NCBI RefSeq assembly: GCF_000601455.1
Contig: NZ_AZQP01000006.1
Span: 21,481 to 85,480 of the forward strand
Length of the DNA stretch: 64,000 nucleotides
Origin: Fervidicella metallireducens AeB
GTDB lineage: Bacteria; Bacillota; Clostridia; Clostridiales; Caloramatoraceae
Reading direction: 5' to 3'
Shown here in pieces: positions 8,635 to 18,018 of this stretch (the first letter of the stretch is position 1; every line of letters starts with the position of its first letter). Below the pieces are notes generated by a model. The model was not told the DNA's origin, did no database searches, and saw only the letters and a program-made list of their open reading frames with translations. A program made the translations under genes and the position numbers.

Positions 8635-10275
8635 TTGAAATATACAACAATTGATGGACAACTGCTAAAAGAAATGATAGTAAGTGGAGCATATGAACTT
8701 GAAAATAACAAAGAAATGGTTAATGCTTTAAATGTATTTCCAGTTCCTGATGGGGATACTGGAACTAATATGTCAGCAACCATGATGGCTGCAGCAAATG
8801 AAGTATTAAATAAAAAAAGCACAAGTATCTATGATATTGCTGATGCTGCTGCTATGGGATCTCTTATGGGTGCTAGGGGTAATTCAGGAGTTATTTTATC
8901 TCAGCTTTTAAGAGGTCTGTCAAAACATTTAAAGGGCAAAGAATCAATAAAAACAGTTGATTTTGCCCTTGCATTAAAGGAGGGTGTTAATACAGCTTAT
9001 AGAGCTGTAATGAAGCCTACAGAGGGAACTATATTGACGGTGGCAAGAGAATCTGCTGATAAAGCAATTGAAGTTAGCAAAAATGAAGATAACTTTGAAA
9101 TCTTTATGAGAAAAATATATGAACAAGCAAATACAACTTTAAATAAAACTCCTGAAATGTTACCTGTATTAAAACAAGCTGGGGTAGTTGATGCGGGAGG
9201 AAAAGGTTTGTTATGCATTTACCAAGGAATGTATAAAAGATTAACTGGCCAAATGGTTGAATTAAATAACTACCCTTCTAACACAGAAACAACAATGCAA
9301 CCGATAATTAAAAACGATTTAGATACCGATATTGAATTTGGATATTGTACAGAATTTTTTATAAAAACATCAAATGCAAATCCAGATGAATTTAAGAACA
9401 AGATATTAAATTTTGGTGATTCAATAGTAGTTGTTGGAACAGAGAGTTTAATAAAAGTTCATATACATACAAATGAACCTGGGACTGTTCTAAATGAAGC
9501 TATGAAATTAGGTGAACTTTCAAAAATTAAAATAGATAATATGAGAGAGCAACATAGAAATTTGCAAGAAGAAACAGAGTATCCTCAAATTGCTAAAGAA
9601 GAAATATCTAATGAAGAAAAAGAATATGGAATTGTGACAGTTGCCATGGGAGATGGAATTACAAATATTTTCAAAGATCTAGGAGTAGACGTTGTAATTG
9701 AGGGTGGACAGACAATGAATCCAAGTACCCAAGATATTTTAGCTGCTATTAATTCAATAAATTCAAAGAACATTTATGTTTTACCTAACAATGGTAATAT
9801 TATAATGGCTGCGGAACAGGCGAAAAATATTAGCGATAAAAATGTTGTGGTTATACCTACAAAAAGTATTCCTCAGGGAATTACAGCTGTTATAACTTTG
9901 AATCCTGATGCTTCACCTGAAGAAAATACTAAAGAAATGCTTAAAGCTATTGATAATGTTAAAACGGGTCAGGTTACCTATGCTGTTAGAAGTACTACAT
10001 TTAATGATGTAGAAATAGAAGAAGGAAATATTTTAGGCATTTTTAATGGAAAACTTGTAAAAGCAGGAGAATCACTAGATAATGTTACAAAGGAACTTCT
10101 AGATGAAATGATAGATGAAAGTAGTGAATTAATTACAATAATTTACGGAAATGATTTAAATGAAGAAGATGCAGCTGAAATAGAAGATTATATATGTGAG
10201 AAATATCCTGACTGTGATGTTAGTATAAATTATGGTGGTCAACCTTTATACTATTATATAATTTCAGTAGAATAG
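8635..10275 (+). CDS. fakA: Fatty acid kinase catalytic subunit FakA (DAK2/YloV family)
   Basis: A 546-residue DAK2-domain kinase. The N-terminal DhaL-like domain carries NVFPVPDGDTGTNM near residue 37, GARGNSGVILSQ near 79 and KQAGVVDAGGKGL near 180. The rest is the DegV-like C-terminal part of YloV proteins. With a FakB lipid-binding partner (not seen here) it phosphorylates fatty acids for phospholipid synthesis. The start is the TTG at 8635 after AAGGAGGTACGAAG. It is cotranscribed with yloU, and a strong terminator follows. Confidence 0.93.
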   Translation: MKYTTIDGQLLKEMIVSGAYELENNKEMVNALNVFPVPDGDTGTNMSATMMAAANEVLNKKSTSIYDIADAAAMGSLMGARGNSGVILSQLLRGLSKHLKGKESIKTVDFALALKEGVNTAYRAVMKPTEGTILTVARESADKAIEVSKNEDNFEIFMRKIYEQANTTLNKTPEMLPVLKQAGVVDAGGKGLLCIYQGMYKRLTGQMVELNNYPSNTETTMQPIIKNDLDTDIEFGYCTEFFIKTSNANPDEFKNKILNFGDSIVVVGTESLIKVHIHTNEPGTVLNEAMKLGELSKIKIDNMREQHRNLQEETEYPQIAKEEISNEEKEYGIVTVAMGDGITNIFKDLGVDVVIEGGQTMNPSTQDILAAINSINSKNIYVLPNNGNIIMAAEQAKNISDKNVVVIPTKSIPQGITAVITLNPDASPEENTKEMLKAIDNVKTGQVTYAVRSTTFNDVEIEEGNILGIFNGKLVKAGESLDNVTKELLDEMIDESSELITIIYGNDLNEEDAAEIEDYICEKYPDCDVSINYGGQPLYYYIISVE

Positions 10276-10280
10276 AAACA

Positions 10281-10310
10281 AATGAGCTTGCTTATTGCAA
10301 GCTCATTTTA
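10281..10310 (+). terminator. Intrinsic terminator after fakA
   Basis: AATGAGCTTGC at 10281-10291, loop TTATT, GCAAGCTCATT at 10297-10307, followed by TT. The 11-base stem is perfect. Confidence 0.85.
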
Positions 10311-10382
10311 CAGGTTTTTACCGTTTTCTAAAAATAATATTATTAACTGAATTAGTATTTGTCTTTTAAAGCAGGTGATAAA

Positions 10383-12419
10383 GTGAAAATAAATGAATTA
10401 AAAGGAGTAGGCTCCAAAACAGAGCAGTATTTACTATCTTTAGGTATTAATGAAGTTAAAGATGCAATTTATTTTTTTCCAAGAGATTATGAAGATAGGA
10501 ATAATATAAAATGTATCTCAGAAACTATAAATGATGAATTTGTAACGCTTATATGTGAGGTTTCACTCATATTACCAACAAAAAAATTGAAGTTTGGTAA
10601 ATATATCAATAAAATTATTTTCAAAGATAATAGTGGATTTTTGACAGGTGTTTGGTTCAATCAGCCATATATTAAAAATAATTTTCAAGTTGGAGAAAGA
10701 GTTATTTTAAGTGGCAAAATTACAAGGAAATTTGGAGAAATACAAATTATCGATCCACAATATGATAAAGATTTCAATGTATTTAAATCAATTAATCCAA
10801 TATACCCAACAAACAAAAATTTATCACAAAAGATTTTAAAAAAAATTATTAGTCAATCACTTTTACATATCGATACTCAAATAAGTGAGATGTTGCATTC
10901 AGAAATATTAAAGAGGTATGAGATTTTACCTTTAAAAGATGCTATTATGAACCTTCATTATCCTAATGATAGAGCAACACTTAATAAAGCCCAGAAAAGC
11001 ATAAAATTCTATGAACTGCTGATTCTACAACTATGTTTATTACAAGCAAAAAAGACTTCAGAAGAAAATAAGAATTCTTTTTCAATAAAAGTTTGTAGAG
11101 AAATGAAGGATTTTAAGAACAGTCTCCCATTTCAGTTGACCACTGCTCAATCAAAGGTAGTTAGAGAAATATTGACAGACTTAAAAAATATTCGACCGAT
11201 GAATAGATTAGTCCAAGGAGATGTAGGTTCTGGAAAAACAGTAATTGCAGCAATTGCTATGTTCAACTGTGCTATGAATGGATATCAGTGTGCAATGATG
11301 GCCCCTACTGAGATATTGGCTGAGCAACATTTTAACACATTGAGAAAGCTTTTTGGAGATTGGAATGTAAATATTGAATTAATCACCGGAAGCACTCCCC
11401 AAAAACAAAAAAGACAAATTCTAGAGAGACTAGCTGAAGGTGATATAAATATAATTATAGGAACCCATGCATTAATTCAAGAGAATGTTGATTTTAATAG
11501 ATTAGCCCTAGTTGTTACCGATGAGCAACATAGGTTTGGAGTAAGACAAAGAGCAGAGCTAGTAAATAAAGGACATAATCCACATGTATTAGTGATGACT
11601 GCAACACCAATACCTAGAACATTAGCTTTGTTTATTTACGGAGATATGGATATATCTTTGATTAACGAATTACCTCCAGGAAGGCAAAAGATAAATACTT
11701 ATGCAGTAAGATCAAACTTAAGAGAACGTGCGTATAATTTTATTAAACAACAAATTTTATTAGGACGCCAGGCATATGTTGTTTGCCCCCTTGTTGAAGA
11801 ATCAGAAAAAATAGAAGCACAGTCAGCTCTAGAAACAGCTGAAAAACTTAAAAATATTTATTTTAAAGAGTTTAAAATAGATGTCTTGCATGGCAAATTA
11901 AAATCAACTGAAAAAGATAACGTTATGAAAAAATTTAAAGAAGGAGATATAGATATACTGGTGTCAACTACAGTAATTGAAGTTGGTGTAAATGTTCCCA
12001 ATGCTACAATTATGCTGATTGAAAATGCAGATAGGTTTGGTTTGGCACAATTACATCAATTAAGAGGAAGGGTTGGAAGAGGAATTCATAAATCATATTG
12101 TATACTTATTTCTGATGCTTCAAATAAAGAAACAAAGGAACGATTAAAAATAATGACTGAAACAAATGATGGCTTTGTAATTGCTGAAAAAGATATGTTT
12201 TTAAGAGGAACTGGGGAGTTTTTTGGCTTAAGACAGCATGGCCTGCCAGAGCTAAAATTAGCTGATATAATAAAGGATAGAGAAATTTTAAAAGAAGCAC
12301 AGGAATTATCAAAATGGATAATAGAAAATAATTTACTACAAATACAAGAATTTAGTAATTTAAAAAATGAAGTTGAGAGACTGTTTTTTGAAAAGTTAAA
12401 CAAGCATACGTTTAATTAG
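10383..12419 (+). CDS. recG: ATP-dependent DNA helicase RecG
   Basis: Branch-migration helicase that rescues stalled forks. The N-terminal wedge/OB domain starts at KINELKGVGSKTEQYLLSLG with the family signature FFPRDYEDR. The helicase core shows Walker A GDVGSGKT near residue 286, DEXH box TDEQHRFG near 380, MTATPIPRTL near 400 and QLRGRVGRG near 560. An in-frame TTG exists at 10359, but the GTG at 10383 has AGGTG five bases upstream and gives the family's usual N-terminus. It stands alone between two terminators and the spore-protein genes. Confidence 0.95.
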   Translation: MKINELKGVGSKTEQYLLSLGINEVKDAIYFFPRDYEDRNNIKCISETINDEFVTLICEVSLILPTKKLKFGKYINKIIFKDNSGFLTGVWFNQPYIKNNFQVGERVILSGKITRKFGEIQIIDPQYDKDFNVFKSINPIYPTNKNLSQKILKKIISQSLLHIDTQISEMLHSEILKRYEILPLKDAIMNLHYPNDRATLNKAQKSIKFYELLILQLCLLQAKKTSEENKNSFSIKVCREMKDFKNSLPFQLTTAQSKVVREILTDLKNIRPMNRLVQGDVGSGKTVIAAIAMFNCAMNGYQCAMMAPTEILAEQHFNTLRKLFGDWNVNIELITGSTPQKQKRQILERLAEGDINIIIGTHALIQENVDFNRLALVVTDEQHRFGVRQRAELVNKGHNPHVLVMTATPIPRTLALFIYGDMDISLINELPPGRQKINTYAVRSNLRERAYNFIKQQILLGRQAYVVCPLVEESEKIEAQSALETAEKLKNIYFKEFKIDVLHGKLKSTEKDNVMKKFKEGDIDILVSTTVIEVGVNVPNATIMLIENADRFGLAQLHQLRGRVGRGIHKSYCILISDASNKETKERLKIMTETNDGFVIAEKDMFLRGTGEFFGLRQHGLPELKLADIIKDREILKEAQELSKWIIENNLLQIQEFSNLKNEVERLFFEKLNKHTFN

Positions 12420-12519
12420 TTTTTATGGAATTTGAAACTTATATCTCCTTTAAATTACTAGTTTAATCATTCTTATAATGGGTAAATTAATAATACAACA
12501 CAAACAGGAGGTGTAAGTT

Positions 12520-12735
12520 ATGAATACAAATTTAGGTGGAAAAAATCAAATAGTAATCCCAGAAGCAAAAAAAGGTTTAAATCAATTTAAGTACGAAGTT
12601 GCTCAGGAAATAGGTGTTCAACCACCAGAGAGTGGATACTGGGGAAATATGACATCAAGAGAGTGTGGATCAGTTGGTGGATATATGGTTAAAAAGATGG
12701 TTGAAGCTTATGAAAGAGGTTTAGCTAATAAATAG
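12520..12735 (+). CDS. Small acid-soluble spore protein, alpha/beta type (copy 1)
   Basis: A 71-residue DNA-coating spore protein. It has the germination protease region FKYEVAQEIGVQ and the C-terminal family signature SGYWGNMTSRECGSVGGYMV with the conserved GGYMVK. The ATG at 12520 follows CAGGAGGTGTAAGTT. It is nearly identical in plan to the gene at 12880, so the two are tandem duplicates. SASP genes are normally transcribed in the forespore by sigma-G; I could not define a convincing sigma-G promoter here. Confidence 0.95.
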   Translation: MNTNLGGKNQIVIPEAKKGLNQFKYEVAQEIGVQPPESGYWGNMTSRECGSVGGYMVKKMVEAYERGLANK

Positions 12736-12740
12736 TTTTT

Positions 12741-12776
12741 AATATAAAAAGGAGCCATGAGGCTCCTTTTTATATT
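12741..12776 (+). terminator. Intrinsic terminator between the two SASP genes
   Basis: AATATAAAAAGGAGCC at 12741-12756, loop ATGA, GGCTCCTTTTTATATT at 12761-12776. The stem is 16 perfect base pairs with an internal T run. It separates the two SASP genes into separate units. Confidence 0.9.
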
Positions 12777-12879
12777 AAGATATATCATGAATAAAACATA
12801 CAAAAAAATTATAAATATGCATAACATATATTTAGATGGGCAAAATATTAATAAGCAACTGAAACAGGAGGTATGTATT

Positions 12880-13095
12880 ATGAATAATTATTTAGGTGGA
12901 AAAAATCAAACAGTAATTCCAGAGGCAAAAAAAGCTTTAAATCAATTTAAGTATGAGATTGCTAGGGAAATTGGTGTTCAGCCACCAGAGAGCGGGTATT
13001 GGGGGAATATGACATCTAGAGAATGCGGTTCTGTTGGTGGTTACATGGTAAAAAGAATGGTTGAAGTTTATGAAAACAGCTTAATAGGTAAATAA
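12880..13095 (+). CDS. Small acid-soluble spore protein, alpha/beta type (copy 2)
   Basis: A 71-residue paralogue of the gene at 12520, starting MNNYLGGKNQTVIPEAKK and carrying the protease region FKYEIAREIGVQ and GGYMVKRMVE. An open frame continues upstream to 12757, but that start lies inside the preceding terminator. The ATG at 12880 follows AACAGGAGGTATGTATT, nearly the same ribosome-binding region as copy 1. Differences from copy 1 are mostly conservative and lie at the ends. The duplication is probably recent, or kept similar by selection. Confidence 0.95.
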   Translation: MNNYLGGKNQTVIPEAKKALNQFKYEIAREIGVQPPESGYWGNMTSRECGSVGGYMVKRMVEVYENSLIGK

Positions 13096-13098
13096 CAA

Positions 13099-13134
13099 AA
13101 AGAAAAGGGGTGTTTTTAGTCATCCCTTTTCTTT
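13099..13134 (+). terminator. Intrinsic terminator after second SASP gene
   Basis: AAAGAAAAGGG at 13099-13109 pairs with CCCTTTTCTTT at 13124-13134 across a 14-base loop. Purine-rich 5' arm and T-rich 3' arm fit an intrinsic terminator. Confidence 0.75.
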
Positions 13135-13269
13135 ACATTTAGGTTGGTATTTTAAATAATTTTGATTTTATACTGGTTTAGTTTTATAATATGTTTGGTA
13201 GTAATTTCACATATACTTTGCCAAAATAAATAAAATTATAAAAAATAATACATATAATTGGAGGATAAG

Positions 13270-13833
13270 ATGAGGATAATAACTGGTATTGCAAAAGGAA
13301 AAAAATTAAAAGCCCCAGATGGTATGAATACTAGACCTACAGCTGATCGAGTAAAAGAATCTTTATTTAATATTATAAATGATATATGCTTTGAAGCTGA
13401 TGTTTTGGATCTTTTTGCTGGAACTGGTAATCTTGGCCTTGAAGCATTAAGCAGGTATGCAAGAAGGTGTATTTTTGTAGAGAATGATAAAGATACATTG
13501 AAAATATTGAAAGAAAACGTAAGGGAGCTAAAATTTAGTGATAAAGGGGAGGTTTTAAATAAAGAGGCCTTAAATGCATTAGATATATTTGCTGCTTCAG
13601 GGGAGAAATTTGATATTATATTTTTAGATCCACCCTATGGAAAAGGATTAATAGAAAAGTCAATTGCAAAAATAGACAAACACGATATCTTAAAAAGTAA
13701 TGGAATCGTTGTAAGTGAATATGATCAGACTGACGAAATGCCAGAAAAAATAGGAAATCTAGTAATTTATAGAACTCAGAAATATGGTAGAACGAAAATT
13801 TCATTTTGGACTAAGGAGGAAAATTATGACTAG
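13270..13833 (+). CDS. rsmD: 16S rRNA (guanine-966-N2)-methyltransferase RsmD
   Basis: SAM-dependent enzyme that methylates G966 of 16S rRNA. The product starts [16 protein letters not shown], has the SAM-binding loop [16 protein letters not shown] near residue 49 and the catalytic DPPYGKG near 122. The ATG at 13270 follows GGAGGATAAG; the TTG at 13258 is upstream of that ribosome-binding site and is unlikely. It overlaps coaD by eight bases. The rsmD-coaD pair is conserved throughout Firmicutes. Confidence 0.95.
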   Translation: MRIITGIAKGKKLKAPDGMNTRPTADRVKESLFNIINDICFEADVLDLFAGTGNLGLEALSRYARRCIFVENDKDTLKILKENVRELKFSDKGEVLNKEALNALDIFAASGEKFDIIFLDPPYGKGLIEKSIAKIDKHDILKSNGIVVSEYDQTDEMPEKIGNLVIYRTQKYGRTKISFWTKEENYD

Positions 13834-14329
13834 AATAGCTGTTTATCCGGGAAGTTTTGACCCAATAACAAATGGACACCTAGATATTATAGAAAGATCA
13901 TCTAGAATTTTTGATAAAATAATCGTAGCAGTATTAGAAAATCCTGAAAAGAAAAATCCTATGTTTTCTGTTGAGGAAAGGGTTGATTTAATAAAAAGGG
14001 TAACAGAGAACATTGAAAACGTGGAGGTAGAAAGTTTTAAAGGGTTATTAATAGATTATATGCATAAAAAGAATGCAAATGTAATTGTGAAAGGGTTAAG
14101 AGCAATGTCAGATTTCGAGTATGAGTTTCAAATGGCATTGATGAATAATAAATTAGATTCTGATGTAGAAACATTATTTATGATGACTAACAGTAAGTAT
14201 TCTTATGTGAGTTCTACATCAGTTAAGCAAGTTGCAACTTACGGTGGATGTATTGATGACTTAGTTCCAGAGAATATTATTATGGATATTAAAAATAAGA
14301 TTAATCAGAAAAAATTAAGCTCAAGGTAG
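13826..14329 (+). CDS. coaD: Pantetheine-phosphate adenylyltransferase
   Basis: Fourth step of coenzyme A synthesis from pantothenate, making dephospho-CoA. The 167-residue protein has the nucleotidyltransferase signature [32 protein letters not shown] near 88 and the C-terminal [12 protein letters not shown]. The start is the ATG at 13826, after AAGGAGGAAAATT. A longer in-frame extension back to 13784 lies inside rsmD and is not needed. The CoA product feeds the downstream pta and fab genes. Confidence 0.96.
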   Translation: MTRIAVYPGSFDPITNGHLDIIERSSRIFDKIIVAVLENPEKKNPMFSVEERVDLIKRVTENIENVEVESFKGLLIDYMHKKNANVIVKGLRAMSDFEYEFQMALMNNKLDSDVETLFMMTNSKYSYVSSTSVKQVATYGGCIDDLVPENIIMDIKNKINQKKLSSR

Positions 14330-14399
14330 TAATCTTCTTATTAGTAAAAAAGGTTTATAGACTGAATATAAATCATAATTAATTCGGCAAACATAATAT

Positions 14400-14460
14400 A
14401 ATCCCATAGTCTGTATAGCTGAGAATTTAGTACACTTAAAGTTATACAGACTATGGGATT
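14400..14460. terminator. Long hairpin between convergent coaD and ylbJ
   Basis: AATCCCATAGTCTGTATA at 14400-14417 pairs perfectly with TATACAGACTATGGGATT at 14443-14460, an 18-base stem with a 25-base loop. The 3' side is followed by TTAAAATATT on the plus strand. It lies between two convergent genes and probably ends both transcripts. The long loop and weak T-tract are unusual for a simple terminator. Confidence 0.6.
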
Positions 14461-14505
14461 TTAAAATATTATGTAAATTATTTTCATATGTTAATAAAAA
14501 TAAAA

Positions 14506-15675
14506 TCAATGTTTTCTAATTTGGAAAAATAATTGGCTTAATAAGTTTAAACATAGAATTAAAGTCAGGTATGTCTCTAAAAGGACTATTGGATTAAGAA
14601 TTATTGACGTATATTTATGATGAAAGGTTGTTGTATCTAATAAATTTACTTTTAATAAAATCCAGCAAATAAGTGCAGAAAAAATTCCATGAGTAAGTTT
14701 AAAAAATATATACTTATTAATATTAATTTTTGTTTTTGATAGAATACTAGTTACTTGACCTATGATGGAAAAACCACTAAAAGAAATTATAAAGCTTATA
14801 AGTATCATTTTTGTTGATAAAGAGCTCCCAAGGTTTGAGATAATTTTACAACCATTAGAAATTTCAATTGATGACTGTAATAATGTACAAATGTAGTTAG
14901 AGATGTTTTTAGGAATGTAAAGCATTGTTAGTAGTAAATTTAAAATAACAAAAAAATCAATATTTTCTAGAAGAGTTATGATAACAGAGAATAAGATTAT
15001 ATAGCCTCCTATAAATCCACAGGTTATTAAAGAGTCAGATATAGATTTTGAAAGAATTTCACCTACACGTACATTACGGTTTTCATGAGATAATGCAACA
15101 TTACAATAGATATTTTTTTCTCTAGTAAACAATTTATAAACAAAGCCATTAGTAATAGCACCTAAAATATGAGAAATAAATAGAAAATATCCTAAACTTG
15201 AATTATTCAGCATACCTGTACCTACTGCACCTATAATGAATAAAGGACCTGAAGTGCTACTAAAGCTAAGTATTCTTTCTCCTTCTTCAACAGTTATCTT
15301 TTTACTTTCAATCAATTTTGCAGTAATTTTAGCTCCTGCTGGATATCCAGAAAAAAGACTCATAATAAATACATAAGCCCCATATCCTGAAGTATTAAAA
15401 AGGTATTTCGCCAGTGGTGAAAACATACGTGAAATATTTTCTGGTACCTTAAGTGATATTAGCATATCATTAATAATAAAAAAAGGCAGAAGGGATGGTA
15501 CAACAACAAAAAACCAAAGGTTTATTCCATCCTTTGCAGAATTTAAAGATTGATAAGGATATAAAACTAATAGCAATAAAACCAATAACAATAAATAAAC
15601 AATTGATTTCTTTTTAAATTTCGTTAGGAACAACATAAAATTTGTAATTAGTAATACAAAAACAAATATATTCAT
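14506..15675 (-). CDS. ylbJ: Sporulation integral membrane protein YlbJ
   Basis: A 389-residue polytopic membrane protein. The first 45 residues are almost entirely hydrophobic and are followed by WFFVVVPSLLPFFIINDMLI. The sequence SLFSGYPAGAKITAKLIE near 106 and SFSSTSGPLFIIGAVGTGML near 137 are typical of YlbJ and related gate-domain transporters. In Bacillus YlbJ is needed for spore cortex or coat maturation and has been implicated in dipicolinate export. The neighbours coaD, the patatin gene and tmcAL repeat the Bacillus ylb order. Confidence 0.9.
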   Translation of the reverse strand: MNIFVFVLLITNFMLFLTKFKKKSIVYLLLLVLLLLVLYPYQSLNSAKDGINLWFFVVVPSLLPFFIINDMLISLKVPENISRMFSPLAKYLFNTSGYGAYVFIMSLFSGYPAGAKITAKLIESKKITVEEGERILSFSSTSGPLFIIGAVGTGMLNNSSLGYFLFISHILGAITNGFVYKLFTREKNIYCNVALSHENRNVRVGEILSKSISDSLITCGFIGGYIILFSVIITLLENIDFFVILNLLLTMLYIPKNISNYICTLLQSSIEISNGCKIISNLGSSLSTKMILISFIISFSGFSIIGQVTSILSKTKININKYIFFKLTHGIFSALICWILLKVNLLDTTTFHHKYTSIILNPIVLLETYLTLILCLNLLSQLFFQIRKH

Positions 15676-15728
15676 ATCTATCCCTTATAGAGTACTTTAT
15701 ATATTTTTATTAAAGTGGGGGATAATAT

Positions 15729-16528
15729 ATGAGTAATAATTGTAAAATTGGCCTTGCATTGGGAGCTGGTTCTGCAAGAGGCCTGGCTCATATAGGGGTT
15801 TTAGAGACATTAAAAAAATATAACATTAGCTTTGATATGGTTTCAGGAAGTAGTGCAGGTGCTTTAATAGGTTGTTTATATTGTTGCGGTGTTGATTTTA
15901 AATATGTTAAGGCTTTGTTTAAAAATCTCCAGCAAAAGGATTATATTGATATTACTGTACCTAGAAAAGGTTTAATAAAGGGAGATAGAATTCAGGAAAT
16001 AATTAAGTTAATTACCCAAAATAGAAATTTTGAGGATTTGAATATCCCATTAATTGTTACAGCTACAGATTTAAAAAATAAAAAATTGGTAGAGATAGAA
16101 AGGGGCAAATTACATGAAGCTGTTCGAGCGAGTATTTCTATACCAGGAATTTTTGTCCCAGTTGAAAAAGTCGATATGGTACTTGTTGATGGAGCTGTAA
16201 TTGAAAGGGTACCTGCTAACACATTAAAAAGTAGGGGGATGGATTTAGTAATAGGTGTAGATGTTGGTTCAAATATTATGACATGCAATTGTAGAAGTAT
16301 TTTTCATGTATTATATGAAGCATATGATTTAATGCAGCTTGAATATTTTAATTATAAAAAAATGAAGCAGATATAATGATTAAAGTTGATTTAGATGATA
16401 TGGATCCAACAAGATTTGATTTGGTAGATATGTGTGTTGAGAGGGGAAAAGCAGCAACTGAAGAGAAAATCCCAGCTATTAAGCAGAAAATTGAAGAGCT
16501 AAACTTTATTATTGGAAAACATTTATGA
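15729..16528 (+). CDS. Patatin-like phospholipase (YlbK type), frameshifted
   Basis: Predicted lipid acyl hydrolase of the patatin/RssA family. It has the oxyanion hole GLALGAGSARGLAHIGVL at the N-terminus, the nucleophile serine in SGSSAGALIG near residue 40 and the catalytic aspartate in VDGAVIERVP near 156. As written the frame stops at 16376. The next reading frame, from about 16370, continues as IMIKVDLDDMDPTRFD and ends at 16528 with the usual C-terminal helix. Restoring one base near 16368-16373 (CAGATATA to CAGGATATA would do) gives a single 266-residue protein. Most likely a sequencing deletion. The position corresponds to ylbK. Confidence 0.85.
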
Positions 16529-16546
16529 ACATTGATTATATAAAAT

Positions 16547-16574
16547 AAAAAGTGGTATAAATAACCACTTTTTT
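16547..16574. terminator. Bidirectional terminator, patatin gene / tmcAL
   Basis: AAAAAGTGGT at 16547-16556 and ACCACTTTTT at 16564-16573, loop TATAAAT. It lies between convergent genes and has A and T tracts on both sides. Confidence 0.8.
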
Positions 16575-16606
16575 ATTTCAATGAAATTTTATGTAATTAT
16601 TAAATT

Positions 16607-17836
16607 TTAAATTTTACAATATATTGGTGGTTTTTTCAGGTCTTGTCTGGCTTCTTTATATTCGTTGTTTGAATATCCAAGAACATAAATATCGGTAGCT
16701 GAAATATCATATTTTAACGTATCTATATCATTTGCAGAAGGATTAGTTATTATAGGTAAGGGGCATCTTTTCTTTATTTCCTTTAAAAGTTTTTTACCAT
16801 TATCATTAAAACCAAGTACTCGGACATACTTAGCAGGTGACTTAATAATGTTGAGAGCATCTTTTTTAATATCTAATAAGGTATATATTAAAATTCTTTG
16901 CAGTCTAGTTGTTGTATACCTTTTTGTCTTAATTAACTCTATCAGGTCATTAATATTTGTTGTATTCTCACATGCTTTTTTAATTTTATTTTCAAGACCT
17001 TCAGATACATCTAATATTTCTGAAATGTCTGCTATGCTTAGAGTTCTCAATTTATACATTATAATATCACTAAAGTTATTAAGAAGAAGTGGCCCACAGC
17101 CACGTTTTATTTCTTCCTGTAAAATGTCATCCACATAGTCAGGTATAGATTGTTTAATATTGTTTTGTAGTAACAAATTCTTCCTAATGGAAGTAGCACT
17201 TGATATATTACCTGTAAGATTTTCTTCGTTGTACCTATTATTTATTCTTGGAATCGTAAACGCAGAAATATTACTTGACAACTTATGCAGAGACTTTAAA
17301 TATTCAATAGCTAAAATATTATTTGAGTTATTTAAAATCTTAGTTAATCTACTATTTTCTTCGGTATTTGGATAATTATTGTTCATAAAATCATGTAATG
17401 CTTTTTCTCTTGCGGCAGGGAAAGAAATTCCGAGCTTTAAATACTTTTCCAAAGAAATTTTAAATTCTTGGGGTTCTTCTGCAAGGATTTTTGATAACAT
17501 CATAAGCTCACTAATGTTTCCAGATTCGCTTCCAAAACAAATAGTATCAATAATTCCGAGTTTATCAAGTATACTTATAGCTCCAAAAGCAAATCCTTCA
17601 GCACTGCTTATCGAGTATATAGTTGGCAGTTCTAACACTAAGTCTATACCTGATAAAAGGGCCATATTTGTTCTTGCCCATTTATTAACAAATGCTGGCT
17701 CGCCTCTTTGAACAAAATTTCCACTCATAACAGCTACAACATAATCACAAGATGTCAATTCTTTAGTTTTATTTAAGTGATATATATGTCCATTATGTAA
17801 AGGATTATACTCAACAATAACACCATTTACTTTCAT
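16607..17836 (-). CDS. tmcAL: tRNA(Met) cytidine acetate ligase TmcAL
   Basis: A 409-residue nucleotidyltransferase-like protein (YlbM family) that makes N4-acetylcytidine at the wobble position of elongator tRNA-Met from acetate and ATP. The N-terminus reads GVIVEYNPLHNGHIYHL with the HXGH nucleotide-binding motif, and MSGNFVQRGEPAFVNKWAR follows near 37. It lies divergent from pta-ackA, the acetate pathway. The ATG at 17836 has AGGAGGTTATTAT upstream on the minus strand. Confidence 0.93.
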   Translation of the reverse strand: MKVNGVIVEYNPLHNGHIYHLNKTKELTSCDYVVAVMSGNFVQRGEPAFVNKWARTNMALLSGIDLVLELPTIYSISSAEGFAFGAISILDKLGIIDTICFGSESGNISELMMLSKILAEEPQEFKISLEKYLKLGISFPAAREKALHDFMNNNYPNTEENSRLTKILNNSNNILAIEYLKSLHKLSSNISAFTIPRINNRYNEENLTGNISSATSIRKNLLLQNNIKQSIPDYVDDILQEEIKRGCGPLLLNNFSDIIMYKLRTLSIADISEILDVSEGLENKIKKACENTTNINDLIELIKTKRYTTTRLQRILIYTLLDIKKDALNIIKSPAKYVRVLGFNDNGKKLLKEIKKRCPLPIITNPSANDIDTLKYDISATDIYVLGYSNNEYKEARQDLKKPPIYCKI

Positions 17837-17896
17837 AATAATAACCTCCTAGAGAAAATATTGTACATTTTTTGGTTGTTTTTGTAAAGTTGTTTT

Positions 17897-17911
17897 AAAT
17901 GTCAGAAAAGT
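17897..17911 (+). promoter_or_regulatory. CodY-box-like site upstream of pta
   Basis: AAATGTCAGAAAAGT matches the CodY consensus AATTTTCWGAAAATT at 12 of 15 positions. It lies in the 182-base region between divergent tmcAL and pta. CodY is encoded in this window, and control of acetate genes by CodY is known in Bacillus. No clear promoter is seen nearby, so whether it would activate or repress is unknown. Confidence 0.45.
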
Positions 17912-18018
17912 AAATAAATTTTTTATTTATAAACATTATATATATAAGAAGGATTTTTTGATTTTGTATAGAAGTTATAGACTTGTGAGTATTTTGTAGA
18001 AGAAAGGAGAATTTTGAA

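Noticed and set aside
12420..12880. Sigma-G promoters before the SASP genes
   Set aside because: A TGAATA is present at 12788 and CATA-like elements occur, but no pair has the 17-18 base spacing.
16376..16528. Independent 50-codon gene after the patatin gene
   Set aside because: Its sequence is the usual C-terminal part of the patatin family protein and joins it after one added base.
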